A DNA stretch of 64,000 bases from an uncultured Pelagibacteraceae bacterium (GTDB lineage: Bacteria; Pseudomonadota; Alphaproteobacteria; Pelagibacterales; Pelagibacteraceae), in assembly GCA_902552985.1 (NCBI GenBank), contig CACDII010000006.1, positions 1 to 64,000 of the forward strand, written 5' to 3'. Positions 21,354 to 30,925 of the stretch are shown in pieces. Made by a program: the position numbers and the translations under genes. The notes under the pieces were generated by a model that searched no databases, was not told the DNA's origin, and worked only from the letters and a program-made list of their open reading frames with translations. How positions within the stretch are numbered: the stretch's first letter is position 1; each line of letters opens with the position of its first letter.

Positions 21354-21560
21354 ATGAAATCAATAATTATATTTTTAACTTTAATTTTTTTAACAAACTG
21401 TACCTCTCATTCGGTCAAATTTGGTAAGAAATGTACAAAATTGGCATACGATAATACTTATGAAAAGTCTATGATATGGATAGTTGACAAAAAAAATCTA
21501 ACAACTTTTGAAAGTAAAATAAGCAAAGAAAACTGTATTAAAAATGGAGAAAAGCTTTGA
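21354..21560 (+). CDS. Small lipoprotein of unknown function
   Basis: A 68-residue protein with a lipobox: MKSIIIFLTLIFLTNC, in which LTNC matches the signal peptidase II site, so the mature protein should be anchored at cysteine 16. The mature part has two more cysteines (KCTKLAY and ENCIKNG) that could form a disulfide in the periplasm. I do not recognise a family. The stop codon overlaps a possible TTG start of the next small frame. Confidence 0.6.
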   Translation: MKSIIIFLTLIFLTNCTSHSVKFGKKCTKLAYDNTYEKSMIWIVDKKNLTTFESKISKENCIKNGEKL

Positions 21561-21685
21561 AAATTTCAGCTATCTTTATACTGCTTATTTATTGGTCAGT
21601 AATTATCTTAGCTCCAGTAATGTCAAAAGAATTTAAATTTGGCAAAAGCCCAATTATTTTGCCTAAAGCAAAACCTAGTAAGTAG
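21557..21685 (+). CDS. Possible 42-residue membrane peptide (TTG start)
   Basis: An open frame beginning with TTG, overlapping the lipoprotein stop codon as TTGA. It encodes one N-terminal hydrophobic helix (ISAIFILLIYWSVIILAPV) followed by a basic tail ending KAKPSK. Tight coupling to the previous gene and a membrane-like composition favour coding. The rare start and an 11-base overlap with the convergent dehydrogenase gene are against it. No family is recognised. Confidence 0.4.
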   Translation: MKISAIFILLIYWSVIILAPVMSKEFKFGKSPIILPKAKPSK

Positions 21686-22421
21686 ATCTTCCGCCGCTAA
21701 TATCAAAGATAGCAGCAGTAGAAAAAGAGTTTTCTTCAGAAGAAAGCCAACAAACTAGAGATGACATTTCTTCGACCTCTAGAAGTCTGCCTCTTGGTAC
21801 TTTTGATAACATAAATTTTACGTGTTTTTTTGACATTTGGTTTAAAATTTTAGTTCTAGCAGTAGATGGGGTAACAGCGTTTATTGAAATATTTTTATCT
21901 GCTAATTCTTTTCCTAGGGCTTTTGTTAAAGCTATTACTGCAGCCTTTGCCGAACTATAAGCGCTTGCATTAGCATTACCATCTTTTCCAGATACAGAAG
22001 CTATATTGACTATTCTGCCATAATTACTTTTAATCATAAAAGGAACTATTGCTTTGCAACAATTGAAGGTTCCATTTAAATTTATATCTAAAACTTTATT
22101 CCAATCATTTGATGAGTACTTCCACAGTTTAGCGGTTGGTCCGGTTATACCAGCATTATTTACTAGTATATCTATTTTAGAAAGTTTAGTAATCTTATCT
22201 GTAGCTTTTTTAACTTTTTTAAAATCCGAAACATCAACTATATCAAAAGATAATTTTGAATGATTTATTTTTTGTGCTGCTTTTTTTAATTCTTTTTTAT
22301 TAACATCCCAAATTATAACTTTTGCACCAAAATTTAAAAATTTTTTTGCGATATCAAATCCAAATCCTTGTGCTCCTCCAGTAATTACTGCTGTTTTGTT
22401 TCTAAAATCAAATTTATTCAT
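21675..22421 (-). CDS. Short-chain dehydrogenase/reductase (FabG-like)
   Basis: A 248-residue NAD(P)-dependent oxidoreductase with a Rossmann fold. The cofactor motif TGGAQGFGFDIA is near residue 13, NNAGITG near residue 86, the catalytic serine in IVNIASVSG near residue 138, and the Tyr-Lys pair in SAYSSAKAAV near residue 153. The substrate cannot be read from sequence. The start is placed at ATG 22421 because the family begins just before the Rossmann strand; this leaves a seven-base gap to the NCS1 permease gene. It is the last gene of the TRAP-NCS1 run and may act on an imported compound. Confidence 0.85.
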   Translation of the reverse strand: MNKFDFRNKTAVITGGAQGFGFDIAKKFLNFGAKVIIWDVNKKELKKAAQKINHSKLSFDIVDVSDFKKVKKATDKITKLSKIDILVNNAGITGPTAKLWKYSSNDWNKVLDINLNGTFNCCKAIVPFMIKSNYGRIVNIASVSGKDGNANASAYSSAKAAVIALTKALGKELADKNISINAVTPSTARTKILNQMSKKHVKFMLSKVPRGRLLEVEEMSSLVCWLSSEENSFSTAAIFDISGGRSTY

Positions 22422-22428
22422 ATCTATG

Positions 22429-23886
22429 CTAACGATTTGCCAGTAAATAGTAAACAACTGAAGAGATTAACGCTCCAACTAACCAGGAGTAAGATTGTAA
22501 AAAACTTAAATTCGCATTCCAAATGGTTGATGAAGAAAAAATAAATCCAATAAACAAAGCATATATTGCTTTTATATGCCACCCTCCTGAATAATAGTAA
22601 GTGCTATGACTCAAAGAAGAAAAAATATCTTTATTAACAATTTTACCTTTTTTTAAAAAATAATAGTCTGTAATTACTATCCCAAATATTGGTCCAAACA
22701 AAGAAGCGGCAGTGTCTATAAATGATAAAATTCCTATTTGACTTAATAAAGATTGCCAGAAAGAAGCGATTAAAAATGCCAATAATGCAATTACAATACC
22801 TGAGCTTTTAAGATTCAATCTGTTTGGTAAAAAATTTAATAAAGTATTTTGTGTGGGCACATAATTTGCTATTAAATTTGTAGAAGCAGATGCTAATAAG
22901 ATAAAAAATAACGCTACGACACTTAAAGAAATATTATCAAATTTTCCAATGATATCAGTAGGATTAGTTAAAATTCTCTCTATATTTATTGAATTTTTTT
23001 CTAAAATAATATCTGCTCCCAGCACAATTAAAACAGAAAATATTGAAAAAATAATTAAATTTAGCAAAAGACTTAAATTACCTTTATTTAATTCTTTTTT
23101 ATTCATAACATATCTTGAAAAATCACCAAAATTTACAATTAGAATTGAAAAATATGCAAATATTGTTCCTGTAATTGTTAATATCGGAATTATATTTTCT
23201 TTATAAAAAATATTTTCAAAGACTAAAGTATTTTCAAATGATTCAAATAATTCATTTGAGTATCCTGAAACTATAACTGATAAAAATAAAAGTAAACCCA
23301 AATAAATAAAAATTGCTGAAAAATTTATAAATAATTTGTTAAAGGAATGTCCGTTAGTGAATAAAAAAAATTGAAAGGTAACTGCAATTATAAGAGAAAA
23401 CCAATCTACAATATTCATCTGTAAAAAAAATATAAAGAATAAATCCTGATCCAAAAAAGTATTGTCAAAGACATGCAGGGATATTCTAATTAAATAACCA
23501 ATAGATTTAGATAAAAAATATGTTTGTATACCAAACATAAATATTCCAACGGCTCCTCTGAACAAGGCTACATATCTTGCACCATTAACTCCCATAGAAA
23601 TTCTTAGAAAAACCGGAAATGGAATACCATGTAGCTGAGAAGGTTTCCCAATTAAGCTTGCAAATATATAAACTAAAAAAGAACCTAATAGACAACTTAT
23701 TAATACAATTAAAAAATTTAGATCATAAGCAAGATATAGTGAAGTGATAAGTGAAAAACCAATTATACTTTGAATGCTAACTCCCCAAAAACAAAAAAGA
23801 TCTTTCCAGTCCCACAATTTATCATTAGGATTTACTGAAACAATCTCCCAGTTCGTAAGTTTAATTTTGCCTTTATCCTGAATCAC
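22429..23886 (-). CDS. NCS1 family nucleobase:cation symporter-like permease
   Basis: A 485-residue inner-membrane transporter with about 12 helices. It has the NCS1 hallmarks: NPNDKLWDWKDLFCFWGVSI near the N-terminus, GKPSQLHGIPFPVFLR near residue 79, and GANGAR-like GVNGARYVALFRGAVG near residue 98. The family imports cytosine, uracil, allantoin, hydantoins, thiamine precursors or pyridoxine with Na+ or H+. The substrate here is unknown. It lies 25 bases after the TRAP large permease gene and seven bases before the dehydrogenase start. Confidence 0.85.
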   Translation of the reverse strand: MIQDKGKIKLTNWEIVSVNPNDKLWDWKDLFCFWGVSIQSIIGFSLITSLYLAYDLNFLIVLISCLLGSFLVYIFASLIGKPSQLHGIPFPVFLRISMGVNGARYVALFRGAVGIFMFGIQTYFLSKSIGYLIRISLHVFDNTFLDQDLFFIFFLQMNIVDWFSLIIAVTFQFFLFTNGHSFNKLFINFSAIFIYLGLLLFLSVIVSGYSNELFESFENTLVFENIFYKENIIPILTITGTIFAYFSILIVNFGDFSRYVMNKKELNKGNLSLLLNLIIFSIFSVLIVLGADIILEKNSINIERILTNPTDIIGKFDNISLSVVALFFILLASASTNLIANYVPTQNTLLNFLPNRLNLKSSGIVIALLAFLIASFWQSLLSQIGILSFIDTAASLFGPIFGIVITDYYFLKKGKIVNKDIFSSLSHSTYYYSGGWHIKAIYALFIGFIFSSSTIWNANLSFLQSYSWLVGALISSVVYYLLANR

Positions 23887-23911
23887 AGTTTTTATATTAA
23901 ACTAATAAAAT

Positions 23912-25246
23912 CTACTGTCCATACAGCATCGTAGGCAACCACAACACAATTTTAGGAAAAACTATAATTATAATTAAACCAATGACTTGAAGAACCATAA
24001 ATTGCATCATTCCAAGATAAATATCTTTTAAATCCCATTCTGGAACTACACCTTTTAAAAAATAAGCTGATAGAGCTACCGGTGGTGAGAGCCAGGCTGT
24101 CTGGAGATTAACAGCTACAAGTATAGCAAACCATGTTAAATTAAACCCTAAAGCTTCAACTAAAGGTAAAATTATTGGAACAATAATCATTACAATAGGT
24201 ACCCATTCTAAAGGCCAACCTAAAAGAAAGATCATTACCATTATCATTGCAAGAATTAAATATTTATTCATTTCTAAGCTTAATAAAAACTCGGTTAACA
24301 AAGTCGGGGTTCCAAGCCTAGCAAACACAGCTCCGAAGAAATTTGAAGCAGCCACTAAAACCATTATTAAAGCTGTGATTTCAAGAGTTTTAACTAAAGC
24401 TTCTTGTAATTTTGTCCAACTTAATTTTTTATATGCTAAAGATAAAAGCAAAGCTCCCATTGCTCCACATCCAGCTGCCTCTGTAGGTGTTGCAAATCCA
24501 AACAAAATACTTCCAAGTGCTGCGAAAACTAAAGCTGCCGGTGGCACTAATCCAAGAAAAAACTCAATCCAAACTTCTTTCATGCTTGTTGCTCTCATAT
24601 CTTCAGGTAATACTGGTCCTAATTTAGGATTAATCATACATCTTATTGTGGTGTAAGCTGCGTATAGAGACGCAAGTAATATTCCGGGTAAAATTGCTGC
24701 TGCAAATAAATCAATGACTGGTATTTCCATAATTGGACCCATTACTACTAACATAATGCTTGGCGGTATTAAAATTCCTAATGTTCCTCCTGCAGTAATT
24801 GTACCTGCTGCAAGTTTGACATCATAACCAGATCTATTCATAGATTTAGCAGCCATTATTCCAAGAATGGTCACAGAAGCTCCAACAATTCCTGTAGCCG
24901 CTGCAAAAATCACAGAAACAAATAAAACCGCGTAATATAAAGATCCTCTAACTTTAGATAACATTAATTGAAATGCAGAAAATAATCTTTCCATTAATCC
25001 AGCCTGTTCCATCATAATTCCCATGAAGACAAAGAGCGGAACGGCTGCGAGAGTCTGTTCAGTCATAACCATAGAAAATTGGAGTGTCATCAAATAAAAA
25101 ACTAATTTTCCAAATCCTAGATATCCAAAAACAAAACCAAGAAAAATTAGAGTAAATGAAATTGGAAATCCTACAAAGATTGCAAAAAGCATTACTCCAA
25201 CTAAAATAAATCCTAAAATTGCTGGGTCTATAAATTCTGCAATCAT
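23912..25246 (-). CDS. dctM: TRAP transporter large permease (DctM)
   Basis: Large membrane subunit of a tripartite ATP-independent periplasmic transporter, 444 residues with about 12 helices. The family feature GTLGILIPPSIMLVVMG is near residue 161, and GWPLEWVPIVMIIVPIILP lies near residue 352. The start at ATG 25246 is preferred over an upstream in-frame codon: GGAGG lies seven bases before it, and it overlaps the dctQ stop as ATGA. The last third contains the segment WLSPPVALSAYFLKG. It works with the dctQ and dctP products to import an organic acid with Na+. Confidence 0.93.
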   Translation of the reverse strand: MIAEFIDPAILGFILVGVMLFAIFVGFPISFTLIFLGFVFGYLGFGKLVFYLMTLQFSMVMTEQTLAAVPLFVFMGIMMEQAGLMERLFSAFQLMLSKVRGSLYYAVLFVSVIFAAATGIVGASVTILGIMAAKSMNRSGYDVKLAAGTITAGGTLGILIPPSIMLVVMGPIMEIPVIDLFAAAILPGILLASLYAAYTTIRCMINPKLGPVLPEDMRATSMKEVWIEFFLGLVPPAALVFAALGSILFGFATPTEAAGCGAMGALLLSLAYKKLSWTKLQEALVKTLEITALIMVLVAASNFFGAVFARLGTPTLLTEFLLSLEMNKYLILAMIMVMIFLLGWPLEWVPIVMIIVPIILPLVEALGFNLTWFAILVAVNLQTAWLSPPVALSAYFLKGVVPEWDLKDIYLGMMQFMVLQVIGLIIIIVFPKIVLWLPTMLYGQ

Positions 25247-25857
25247 TTTTTTCCTCCAGGCCATTCACCTTTTTTAGCAGCCCAATAACTTTTTAATAAT
25301 TCAGAAAAACCTTGGATAAGTAAAAATATTATTCCTATTAAAAGACATGTTTTGATTGGCCACATGTATGGCATCCATGTAGTATCCATTCCTCGCTCAC
25401 CTCTTCTTATAGACTCCTCAACAAATCCTATAGTCATATATAAAAAAACTATTAAGCCCGGAAAATAAAATAAAATATATAACCAAAAATCTATTAAACC
25501 TTGAGTTTTGGTTTTAAAATTTCTATATAAAAAATCTGCTCTTATATGAACCCCTTTAGAAAGAGCATAACCTGCACCTAACATAAATAAAGCTCCATAA
25601 AGAAATCGACTTATGTCGTAGGCCCAAATAGTTGGTGCTAAAAATAATTTTCTTGCAAGCACTTCGTATGTCATTGCGAATATTAATGGCATTAATATCC
25701 AACAGACAACACTCCCTACATGTTTGCTAAACTTATCAATTTTTACTATAGATTTAGCCATCCAAGATGGCATATCATCTGGCATCTTATCAGAACCACC
25801 TCGCCTTTCGGCTATCATTTCATCTGAGATATCTAATTTTGATGGTTCGTCTGACAT
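25243..25857 (-). CDS. dctQ: TRAP transporter small permease (DctQ)
   Basis: Small four-helix membrane subunit of the TRAP transporter, 204 residues, on the long side because of a charged N-terminal extension of about 30 residues. The family pattern is visible in YDISRFLYGALFMLGAGYAL near residue 80, followed by HIRADFLYRN. Its stop codon overlaps the dctM start by four bases. Upstream, between it and dctP, lies a terminator-like hairpin, so its expression is probably lower than that of the binding protein. Confidence 0.9.
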   Translation of the reverse strand: MSDEPSKLDISDEMIAERRGGSDKMPDDMPSWMAKSIVKIDKFSKHVGSVVCWILMPLIFAMTYEVLARKLFLAPTIWAYDISRFLYGALFMLGAGYALSKGVHIRADFLYRNFKTKTQGLIDFWLYILFYFPGLIVFLYMTIGFVEESIRRGERGMDTTWMPYMWPIKTCLLIGIIFLLIQGFSELLKSYWAAKKGEWPGGKK

Positions 25858-25879
25858 AAAATTTTTTGTTACAAAAAAC

Positions 25880-25906
25880 TAGAGCGGACTGTAAAAGTCC
25901 GCTCTA
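25880..25906 (-). terminator. Hairpin with U-tract between dctP and dctQ
   Basis: A perfect 11-base-pair stem, TAGAGCGGACT with AGTCCGCTCTA, and a five-base loop. On the minus strand it is followed by G and six T. It is placed 24 bases after the dctP stop and 23 bases before the dctQ start. This is a classic rho-independent terminator shape; inside an operon it would act as a partial terminator or as a 3' stabiliser for the dctP message. Confidence 0.8.
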
Positions 25907-25929
25907 ATTAAATCAAGATTAATTACTGA

Positions 25930-27021
25930 TTACTTTAATGTCGCTGCGTGAGCCATTCCTAGCTTAGCATTTGACATTTGAGCACCAGCCCAGAAAGGTA
26001 CAGCAACATCTGCAAACTCTTTCATAGAGTCATAAACTTTTTTGAAAAATGCATTTTTCTCAGCATTTTTGTTTAAAGTTGCCTTCGCTGCAGCCATATA
26101 CTCTGTGAAATAGTCAGTAGGAGTATCTTCTAAAATAACTCCATGCTTAGTAGTTAACTCTCTTAAAGCTTTTCCATTTTCATAGATTCTGTAGCTTAAA
26201 GATTTTGCTAATGAAGCATTTGCTGCTACTTCAAGAGATTTTTTCTCATGAGCGCTCATAGCATCGTATGTTTTTCCAGTAATATAAAAGTCAGCATTAA
26301 CTACTACTTGGTGAAGTCCTTGTAGATAGTAATGTTTTAAAACTTTTTGGAAACCAAATGTTAAATCTGGTTTAGGGCAACACCATTCTGCTGCATCAAT
26401 TGTACCTGCTTCTAATGCTGGTAAAATATCTCCACCACCCATTGCAACAGATGCAATTCCAATATCTTTATATGTTTGACCTGGAATTCCTGGAGGAGTT
26501 CTGAATTTATATTTTCTAAAATCAGCCATATTTTTAATTGGTTTTGGAAACCAACCTAAAGCTTCTGGGCCAACTGGTTGAAGCATAAATCCTTTTATGT
26601 CTCTTCCCATTTCTTTCCATAATTGGTCGTATAACTCTTTACCTCCACCATACTGAAACCATGATAGGAAAGCTAAGTTATCGATACCAACTCCACCACC
26701 TGCTACTGGCGAACCGAATAGCATAGCTGCTGGATGATCGCCTGACCAATAGTGTGTCCAAGCGAAACCACAGTCAATAAGTCCTTTATCAACTGCATCT
26801 AAAGTTTCTTTAACTCCAACAACAGCTCCTGCTGGTAAAATTTCAAATTTTAAAGAACCATCAGTTAGTGTTGTTACTGTATCAGTAAAGTCTTTTAACA
26901 TTTTAACTTCATCAGCCTTAGTGTTAAGTACTGTCTGACACTTTAATGTTTTAGCATAAGCACTAGAAGCAAAAGAAGCAACTAGGACCACACCAAACAA
27001 CATTGAAATGATTTTTTTCAT
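25930..27021 (-). CDS. dctP: TRAP transporter substrate-binding protein (DctP/TakP-like)
   Basis: Periplasmic binding protein of 363 residues with the signal peptide MKKIISMLFGVVLVASFASS and a likely cleavage after AYA. The body has the DctP layout: a long N-terminal domain with WTHYWSGDHPAAMLFGSPVA, then YKFRTPPGIPGQTYKDIG and the DAAEWCCPKPDLTFGF segment. The last matches the conserved region that positions the substrate-carboxylate arginine. The W-GGG-L arrangement (WFQYGGGKELYDQLW) resembles the TakP type that binds alpha-keto acids, but I cannot assign the ligand. An AAAGGATA ribosome binding site precedes the start. The 146-base divergent spacer to the GMC gene must hold both promoters. 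Confidence 0.88.
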   Translation of the reverse strand: MKKIISMLFGVVLVASFASSAYAKTLKCQTVLNTKADEVKMLKDFTDTVTTLTDGSLKFEILPAGAVVGVKETLDAVDKGLIDCGFAWTHYWSGDHPAAMLFGSPVAGGGVGIDNLAFLSWFQYGGGKELYDQLWKEMGRDIKGFMLQPVGPEALGWFPKPIKNMADFRKYKFRTPPGIPGQTYKDIGIASVAMGGGDILPALEAGTIDAAEWCCPKPDLTFGFQKVLKHYYLQGLHQVVVNADFYITGKTYDAMSAHEKKSLEVAANASLAKSLSYRIYENGKALRELTTKHGVILEDTPTDYFTEYMAAAKATLNKNAEKNAFFKKVYDSMKEFADVAVPFWAGAQMSNAKLGMAHAATLK

Positions 27022-27167
27022 TATATTATCCTTTTATAAGTTAAATTTAACGGTCGCATCCAATCAGAAAAATAAAGCTGATACAAGTGACAATATGAAA
27101 ATATAAGTGTAAAAAACAATTTAATGTTAATTATTTAATAAAAATATAAATCATTTATCAACCATAG

Positions 27168-28781
27168 ATGGAAAACTTTGATTATATAATAATAGGGGCT
27201 GGATCAGCAGGATGTGTTCTAGCAAATCGCTTGTCATCTAATTCTAAAAATAAAGTTTTATTGTTAGAAGCAGGCGGCAAAGATAACTATCCATGGATTC
27301 ACATTCCAGTTGGTTATTACAAAACAATGCACAATCCTAAAGTAGACTGGTGTTTTCATACAGAAAAAGATGAAACAATGAATAATAGATCTATTAGATA
27401 TCCTAGAGGAAAAACTTTGGGTGGAAGTTCATCAATTAACGGTCTTCTTTGGATAAGAGGTCAAAGTAATGATTATGATAATTGGCAACAACAAGGAAAT
27501 AAAGGTTGGGGATGGGATGATGTTCTTCCTTATTTTATAAAATCTGAGAATAATGAATTAGGCAAAGATGAATTTCATAGTGATAGTGGACCAATTATGG
27601 TTGCTAATAAAAAAATCAAACTAAAAATGTTAGAAGAATTTATTAATGCAGCTGAAGAAAAAGGTATACCTAAAGTAATAGATTTTAATAAAGGTGATAA
27701 TTTTGGTATTGGATATTACCAATTTACAACTACACATAGTCGAATTGGATTAAAATTAAGATGTAGTGCTGCAAAAGGATATTTAAACCCTGTTAAAAAT
27801 AGAAAAAATTTAAAAATAACAGTAAATGCACACGTTCAAAAAATAAATTTCGAAAATAAAAAAGCAGTTAGTTTAAACTATTATATTGGAAATGAATTGG
27901 TTACGGTTAAAGCTAATAAAGAAATAATATTATCTGCTGGATCGATCGGATCACCACATATTTTGCAAGTATCTGGTATTGGAAGTAGCAATAAACTAAA
28001 AAAAAATGGAGTTGATATAATTAACGAATTGAATGGTGTAGGAAAAAATTTGCAAGATCATTTAATGTTTAGACCTGTTTACAAAGTCAAAAACCTTAAA
28101 TCTTTAAATAGAAAAATTAATAGTTTGCTAGGAAATATAACCATAGGATTAGAATATTTATTTAATCAAAGTGGTCCAATGACCATGGGAGCTAGTCAAG
28201 TATGTGGATTTGCTAAAAGTGATTCATCAAGAGAAACTCCTAATTTACAATTTCATGTTCAGCCAATTAGCACTGATATTTTGGGTGCATCAAAACTACA
28301 TGACTTTGATGGAATAACTCCTACTGTCGCAAATATCAGACCCACAAGTAGAGGTGAGATAAATATTGTAAGTAAAGATTCCAGAGTTTATCCAAAAATC
28401 AAAATGAACTATCTTTCAACTGAAGATGATAGACGTGTGGCAGCACAAGGTCTGAAACTCGTGAGAAAAATAATGCTTGAGACAGAAACTTTTAAAAAAT
28501 ATGAAACCGAAGAATACAGACCAGGTATTCATATTCAAGATGATGAAGAATTAGTTAAAGCAGGTAGTGATTATACACAAACGATTTTTCATCCAGTTGG
28601 GACTTGTAAAATGGGACAAGATGAAAATGCTGTAGTTAATGACCGACTCAAAGTACACGGTATTGAAAATCTCAGAGTAGTAGATGCTTCTATAATGCCA
28701 AATATTACATCTGGTAATACAAATGCACCAACAATAATGATTGCTGAAAAAGCATCAGACATGATATTAGGAAACACATAA
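27168..28781 (+). CDS. GMC family FAD oxidoreductase (choline dehydrogenase-like)
   Basis: A 537-residue flavoprotein that oxidises an alcohol. The FAD-binding motif [19 protein letters not shown] begins at residue 4. The GMC signature 1 region [19 protein letters not shown] is near residue 77, and signature 2 [15 protein letters not shown] near residue 257. The active-site histidine region is HPVGTCKMG near residue 469, with the second histidine/asparagine in [17 protein letters not shown] near the end. It resembles BetA, but GMC substrates range widely (choline, polyethylene glycol, other alcohols) and cannot be told here. It is divergent from the TRAP operon and may oxidise the imported compound. 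Confidence 0.85.
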   Translation: MENFDYIIIGAGSAGCVLANRLSSNSKNKVLLLEAGGKDNYPWIHIPVGYYKTMHNPKVDWCFHTEKDETMNNRSIRYPRGKTLGGSSSINGLLWIRGQSNDYDNWQQQGNKGWGWDDVLPYFIKSENNELGKDEFHSDSGPIMVANKKIKLKMLEEFINAAEEKGIPKVIDFNKGDNFGIGYYQFTTTHSRIGLKLRCSAAKGYLNPVKNRKNLKITVNAHVQKINFENKKAVSLNYYIGNELVTVKANKEIILSAGSIGSPHILQVSGIGSSNKLKKNGVDIINELNGVGKNLQDHLMFRPVYKVKNLKSLNRKINSLLGNITIGLEYLFNQSGPMTMGASQVCGFAKSDSSRETPNLQFHVQPISTDILGASKLHDFDGITPTVANIRPTSRGEINIVSKDSRVYPKIKMNYLSTEDDRRVAAQGLKLVRKIMLETETFKKYETEEYRPGIHIQDDEELVKAGSDYTQTIFHPVGTCKMGQDENAVVNDRLKVHGIENLRVVDASIMPNITSGNTNAPTIMIAEKASDMILGNT

Positions 28782-28783
28782 TA

Positions 28784-29359
28784 ATGAATGAACAAATAAT
28801 AATTTTTTCTCAAATAGTATTGATTGATTTAGTTCTAGCAGGAGATAATGCAATTATAATTGGGATGGTTGCATCGCAATTTCCACCTGAAGAGAGAAAA
28901 AAAATTATTTTTTGGGGAATTGGAGCTGCAGTAATATTAAGAATAATATTGACTTTGTTGACTGCTTATTTGCTTCAAATAACAGGACTAAGATTAATTG
29001 GAGGTTTAGCCCTACTTTATATTTGCTATAAACTTTATACAGACGTTATAAAAAAATCATCCTCTGACAAAGAAAATTTTAAAGTTAATAATTCAAGTTT
29101 TTTAAAAGCAATTTGGACCGTATTAATTGCAGATTTCACGATGAGCCTAGATAACGTTTTAGGAGTAGCAGGAGCTGCAAAAGATCACTACTGGTTATTG
29201 ATATTTGGATTAGTTTTATCAATAGTTTTAATGGCAACGGCTGCAACTTTAATTTCTGGTTGGATAAAAAAATATTCATGGATCGGCTGGTTGGGTTTAC
29301 TTGCAATACTAGCTGTAGCTATTGAATTGATCTATACTGACATAAAATTATTTATATAA
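28784..29359 (+). CDS. TerC/YjbE family integral membrane protein
   Basis: A 191-residue protein with six or seven helices. The two characteristic acidic membrane motifs are present: LIDLVLAGDNAIIIGMVASQ near residue 11 and LIADFTMSLDNVLGVAGAAK near residue 109. Both are DN-containing helices of the TerC superfamily, thought to bind a divalent metal. YjbE-type members have been linked to manganese export, but the role here is inferred only. It begins two bases after the GMC stop codon. Confidence 0.85.
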   Translation: MNEQIIIFSQIVLIDLVLAGDNAIIIGMVASQFPPEERKKIIFWGIGAAVILRIILTLLTAYLLQITGLRLIGGLALLYICYKLYTDVIKKSSSDKENFKVNNSSFLKAIWTVLIADFTMSLDNVLGVAGAAKDHYWLLIFGLVLSIVLMATAATLISGWIKKYSWIGWLGLLAILAVAIELIYTDIKLFI

Positions 29360-29363
29360 AAAA

Positions 29364-30131
29364 ATGTATTTAAAAAAATATAATCTTAAAAATAAATACG
29401 CTTTAGTAACAGGAGCTGGAAAAGGTTTAGGAAAAGCATGTGCTATAGCCTTGGCAGAAGCAGGTTCTAATTTAATAATAATAAGCAGAACTAAAAAAGA
29501 CTTAGACTCTGTTGCAAAAATTATTAAAAAATTTAGGGTTAAATGCAAATCTTATGTCTGTGATGTCACTAATTATAACGAAATAAAATCAATCATTAAT
29601 AAGCAAGTAAGAATAGATATATTGGTAAATAATGCAGGAAATAATATTCCTGAGCATTTTACAAAAGTTAAAACGAAAAATATGGAGTACTTAGTTAAGA
29701 TAAATACTATAGCAGCTTTTAATATAGCTCAATTATGCGCTTTAAAAATGATGAAATTAAAAAATCGTAAAAAAATAGGAGCTTCAATTATTAATATGTC
29801 ATCACAAATGGGTCATGTTGGTGGTCCAATAAGAAGTGTTTACAATATGAATAAATGGGGATTAGAAGGATTAACGAGAGGAATGGCAATTGATTTAGCA
29901 AAATATAATATTAGAGTAAATACTGTAGCTCCAACTTTTGTAGTTACGCCAATGACAAAAAAATTTCTTAAAAACAAAAAATTTAAAAAAGAAACATTAA
30001 ACAATATTCCTTTAGGAAGATTTGCTGAAATGTCAGAGATTGCATCCACAGTCGTTTTTCTTGCCTCAGATGCTTCATCGATGATACATGGCACTTCTAT
30101 ATTAGTAGACGGTGGATGGACAGCAAAATAA
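29364..30131 (+). CDS. Short-chain dehydrogenase/reductase
   Basis: A 255-residue NAD(P)-dependent oxidoreductase. It shows the cofactor motif VTGAGKGLGKACAIALAEAG near residue 15, NNAGNNIPEHF near residue 88, the catalytic serine in IINMSSQMG, and a Tyr-Lys pair in VYNMNKWGLEGL (YxxxK kept). The C-terminus VFLASDASSMIHGTSILVDG is typical of gluconate-5-dehydrogenase-like and related reductases. The substrate is unknown. It lies four bases after the TerC-like gene and overlaps the next gene by 16 bases. Confidence 0.87.
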   Translation: MYLKKYNLKNKYALVTGAGKGLGKACAIALAEAGSNLIIISRTKKDLDSVAKIIKKFRVKCKSYVCDVTNYNEIKSIINKQVRIDILVNNAGNNIPEHFTKVKTKNMEYLVKINTIAAFNIAQLCALKMMKLKNRKKIGASIINMSSQMGHVGGPIRSVYNMNKWGLEGLTRGMAIDLAKYNIRVNTVAPTFVVTPMTKKFLKNKKFKKETLNNIPLGRFAEMSEIASTVVFLASDASSMIHGTSILVDGGWTAK

Positions 30132-30925
30132 TTAAATATTCAATTATATTATTTTTTTTAACTTTTCAGTTGCATGCTATTGAATTTAATGGAAAATTTA
30201 TTCAAGGACACTTTATAGTCGGTAAAACTGATCCAGGCTCAAAAATTATAATAGATAAAAAAAAAATAAAGGTATCTAAAGATGGTTTTTTTGCATTTGG
30301 TTTAGATAGAGACAGAAAATACGACGTTATAATTGAAGTTAAAAAAAATGGTGTAACTGAAAAATTTGTCAAAAAAGTTCAAAAAAGAAAATATAATATT
30401 CAAAGAATCGACGGCCTAGAAGAAAAGAAAGTGACACCACCAGAAGAAGTTTATGAAAGAATAAAAAAAGAAAATAAATTAATTGCAAATGCTAGAGAAA
30501 TAAATTCCGATTTAGATTTTTTCAAGAATAAATTTATTTTACCTCTCGATAATGCAATAATCACTGGTATATATGGAAGTCAAAGAATTTTAAACGGTAA
30601 ACCACGTTGGCCCCATTATGGAATTGATTTTGCTGGAGATCTTGGAACGCCTATAAAAGCTATGGCTGATGGTGTCGTTACTCTTGCTGAAAATGATTTG
30701 TATTTTACTGGTGCAACTTTAATTTTTGATCATGGTCATGGAATTTCAACTTTATATATGCATTTAGATCAAATATTTGTAGATAAAAACGATATTGTAA
30801 AACAAGGAGATATAATAGGTACTGTAGGATCAAGTGGTCGATCTACTGGCCCACATTTAGATATTAGATTAAATTGGTTTGGCACAAGACTGGATCCTGC
30901 TAGTGTATTAGATATAAAATCATGA
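30116..30925 (+). CDS. M23 family metallopeptidase (LytM-like), HxD variant
   Basis: A 269-residue exported peptidoglycan peptidase candidate. The N-terminus has a hydrophobic signal (IIKYSIILFFLTFQLHA), then a short beta-rich domain, then the M23 domain from residue 135. The first zinc motif HYGIDFAGD keeps H and D. The second motif, usually HxH, reads GPHLDIRLNW, with Asp replacing the second His. This HLD form is known in M23-like proteins, and whether it is active is uncertain. The start ATG lies inside the last 16 bases of the dehydrogenase gene. Confidence 0.8.
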   Translation: MDSKIIKYSIILFFLTFQLHAIEFNGKFIQGHFIVGKTDPGSKIIIDKKKIKVSKDGFFAFGLDRDRKYDVIIEVKKNGVTEKFVKKVQKRKYNIQRIDGLEEKKVTPPEEVYERIKKENKLIANAREINSDLDFFKNKFILPLDNAIITGIYGSQRILNGKPRWPHYGIDFAGDLGTPIKAMADGVVTLAENDLYFTGATLIFDHGHGISTLYMHLDQIFVDKNDIVKQGDIIGTVGSSGRSTGPHLDIRLNWFGTRLDPASVLDIKS

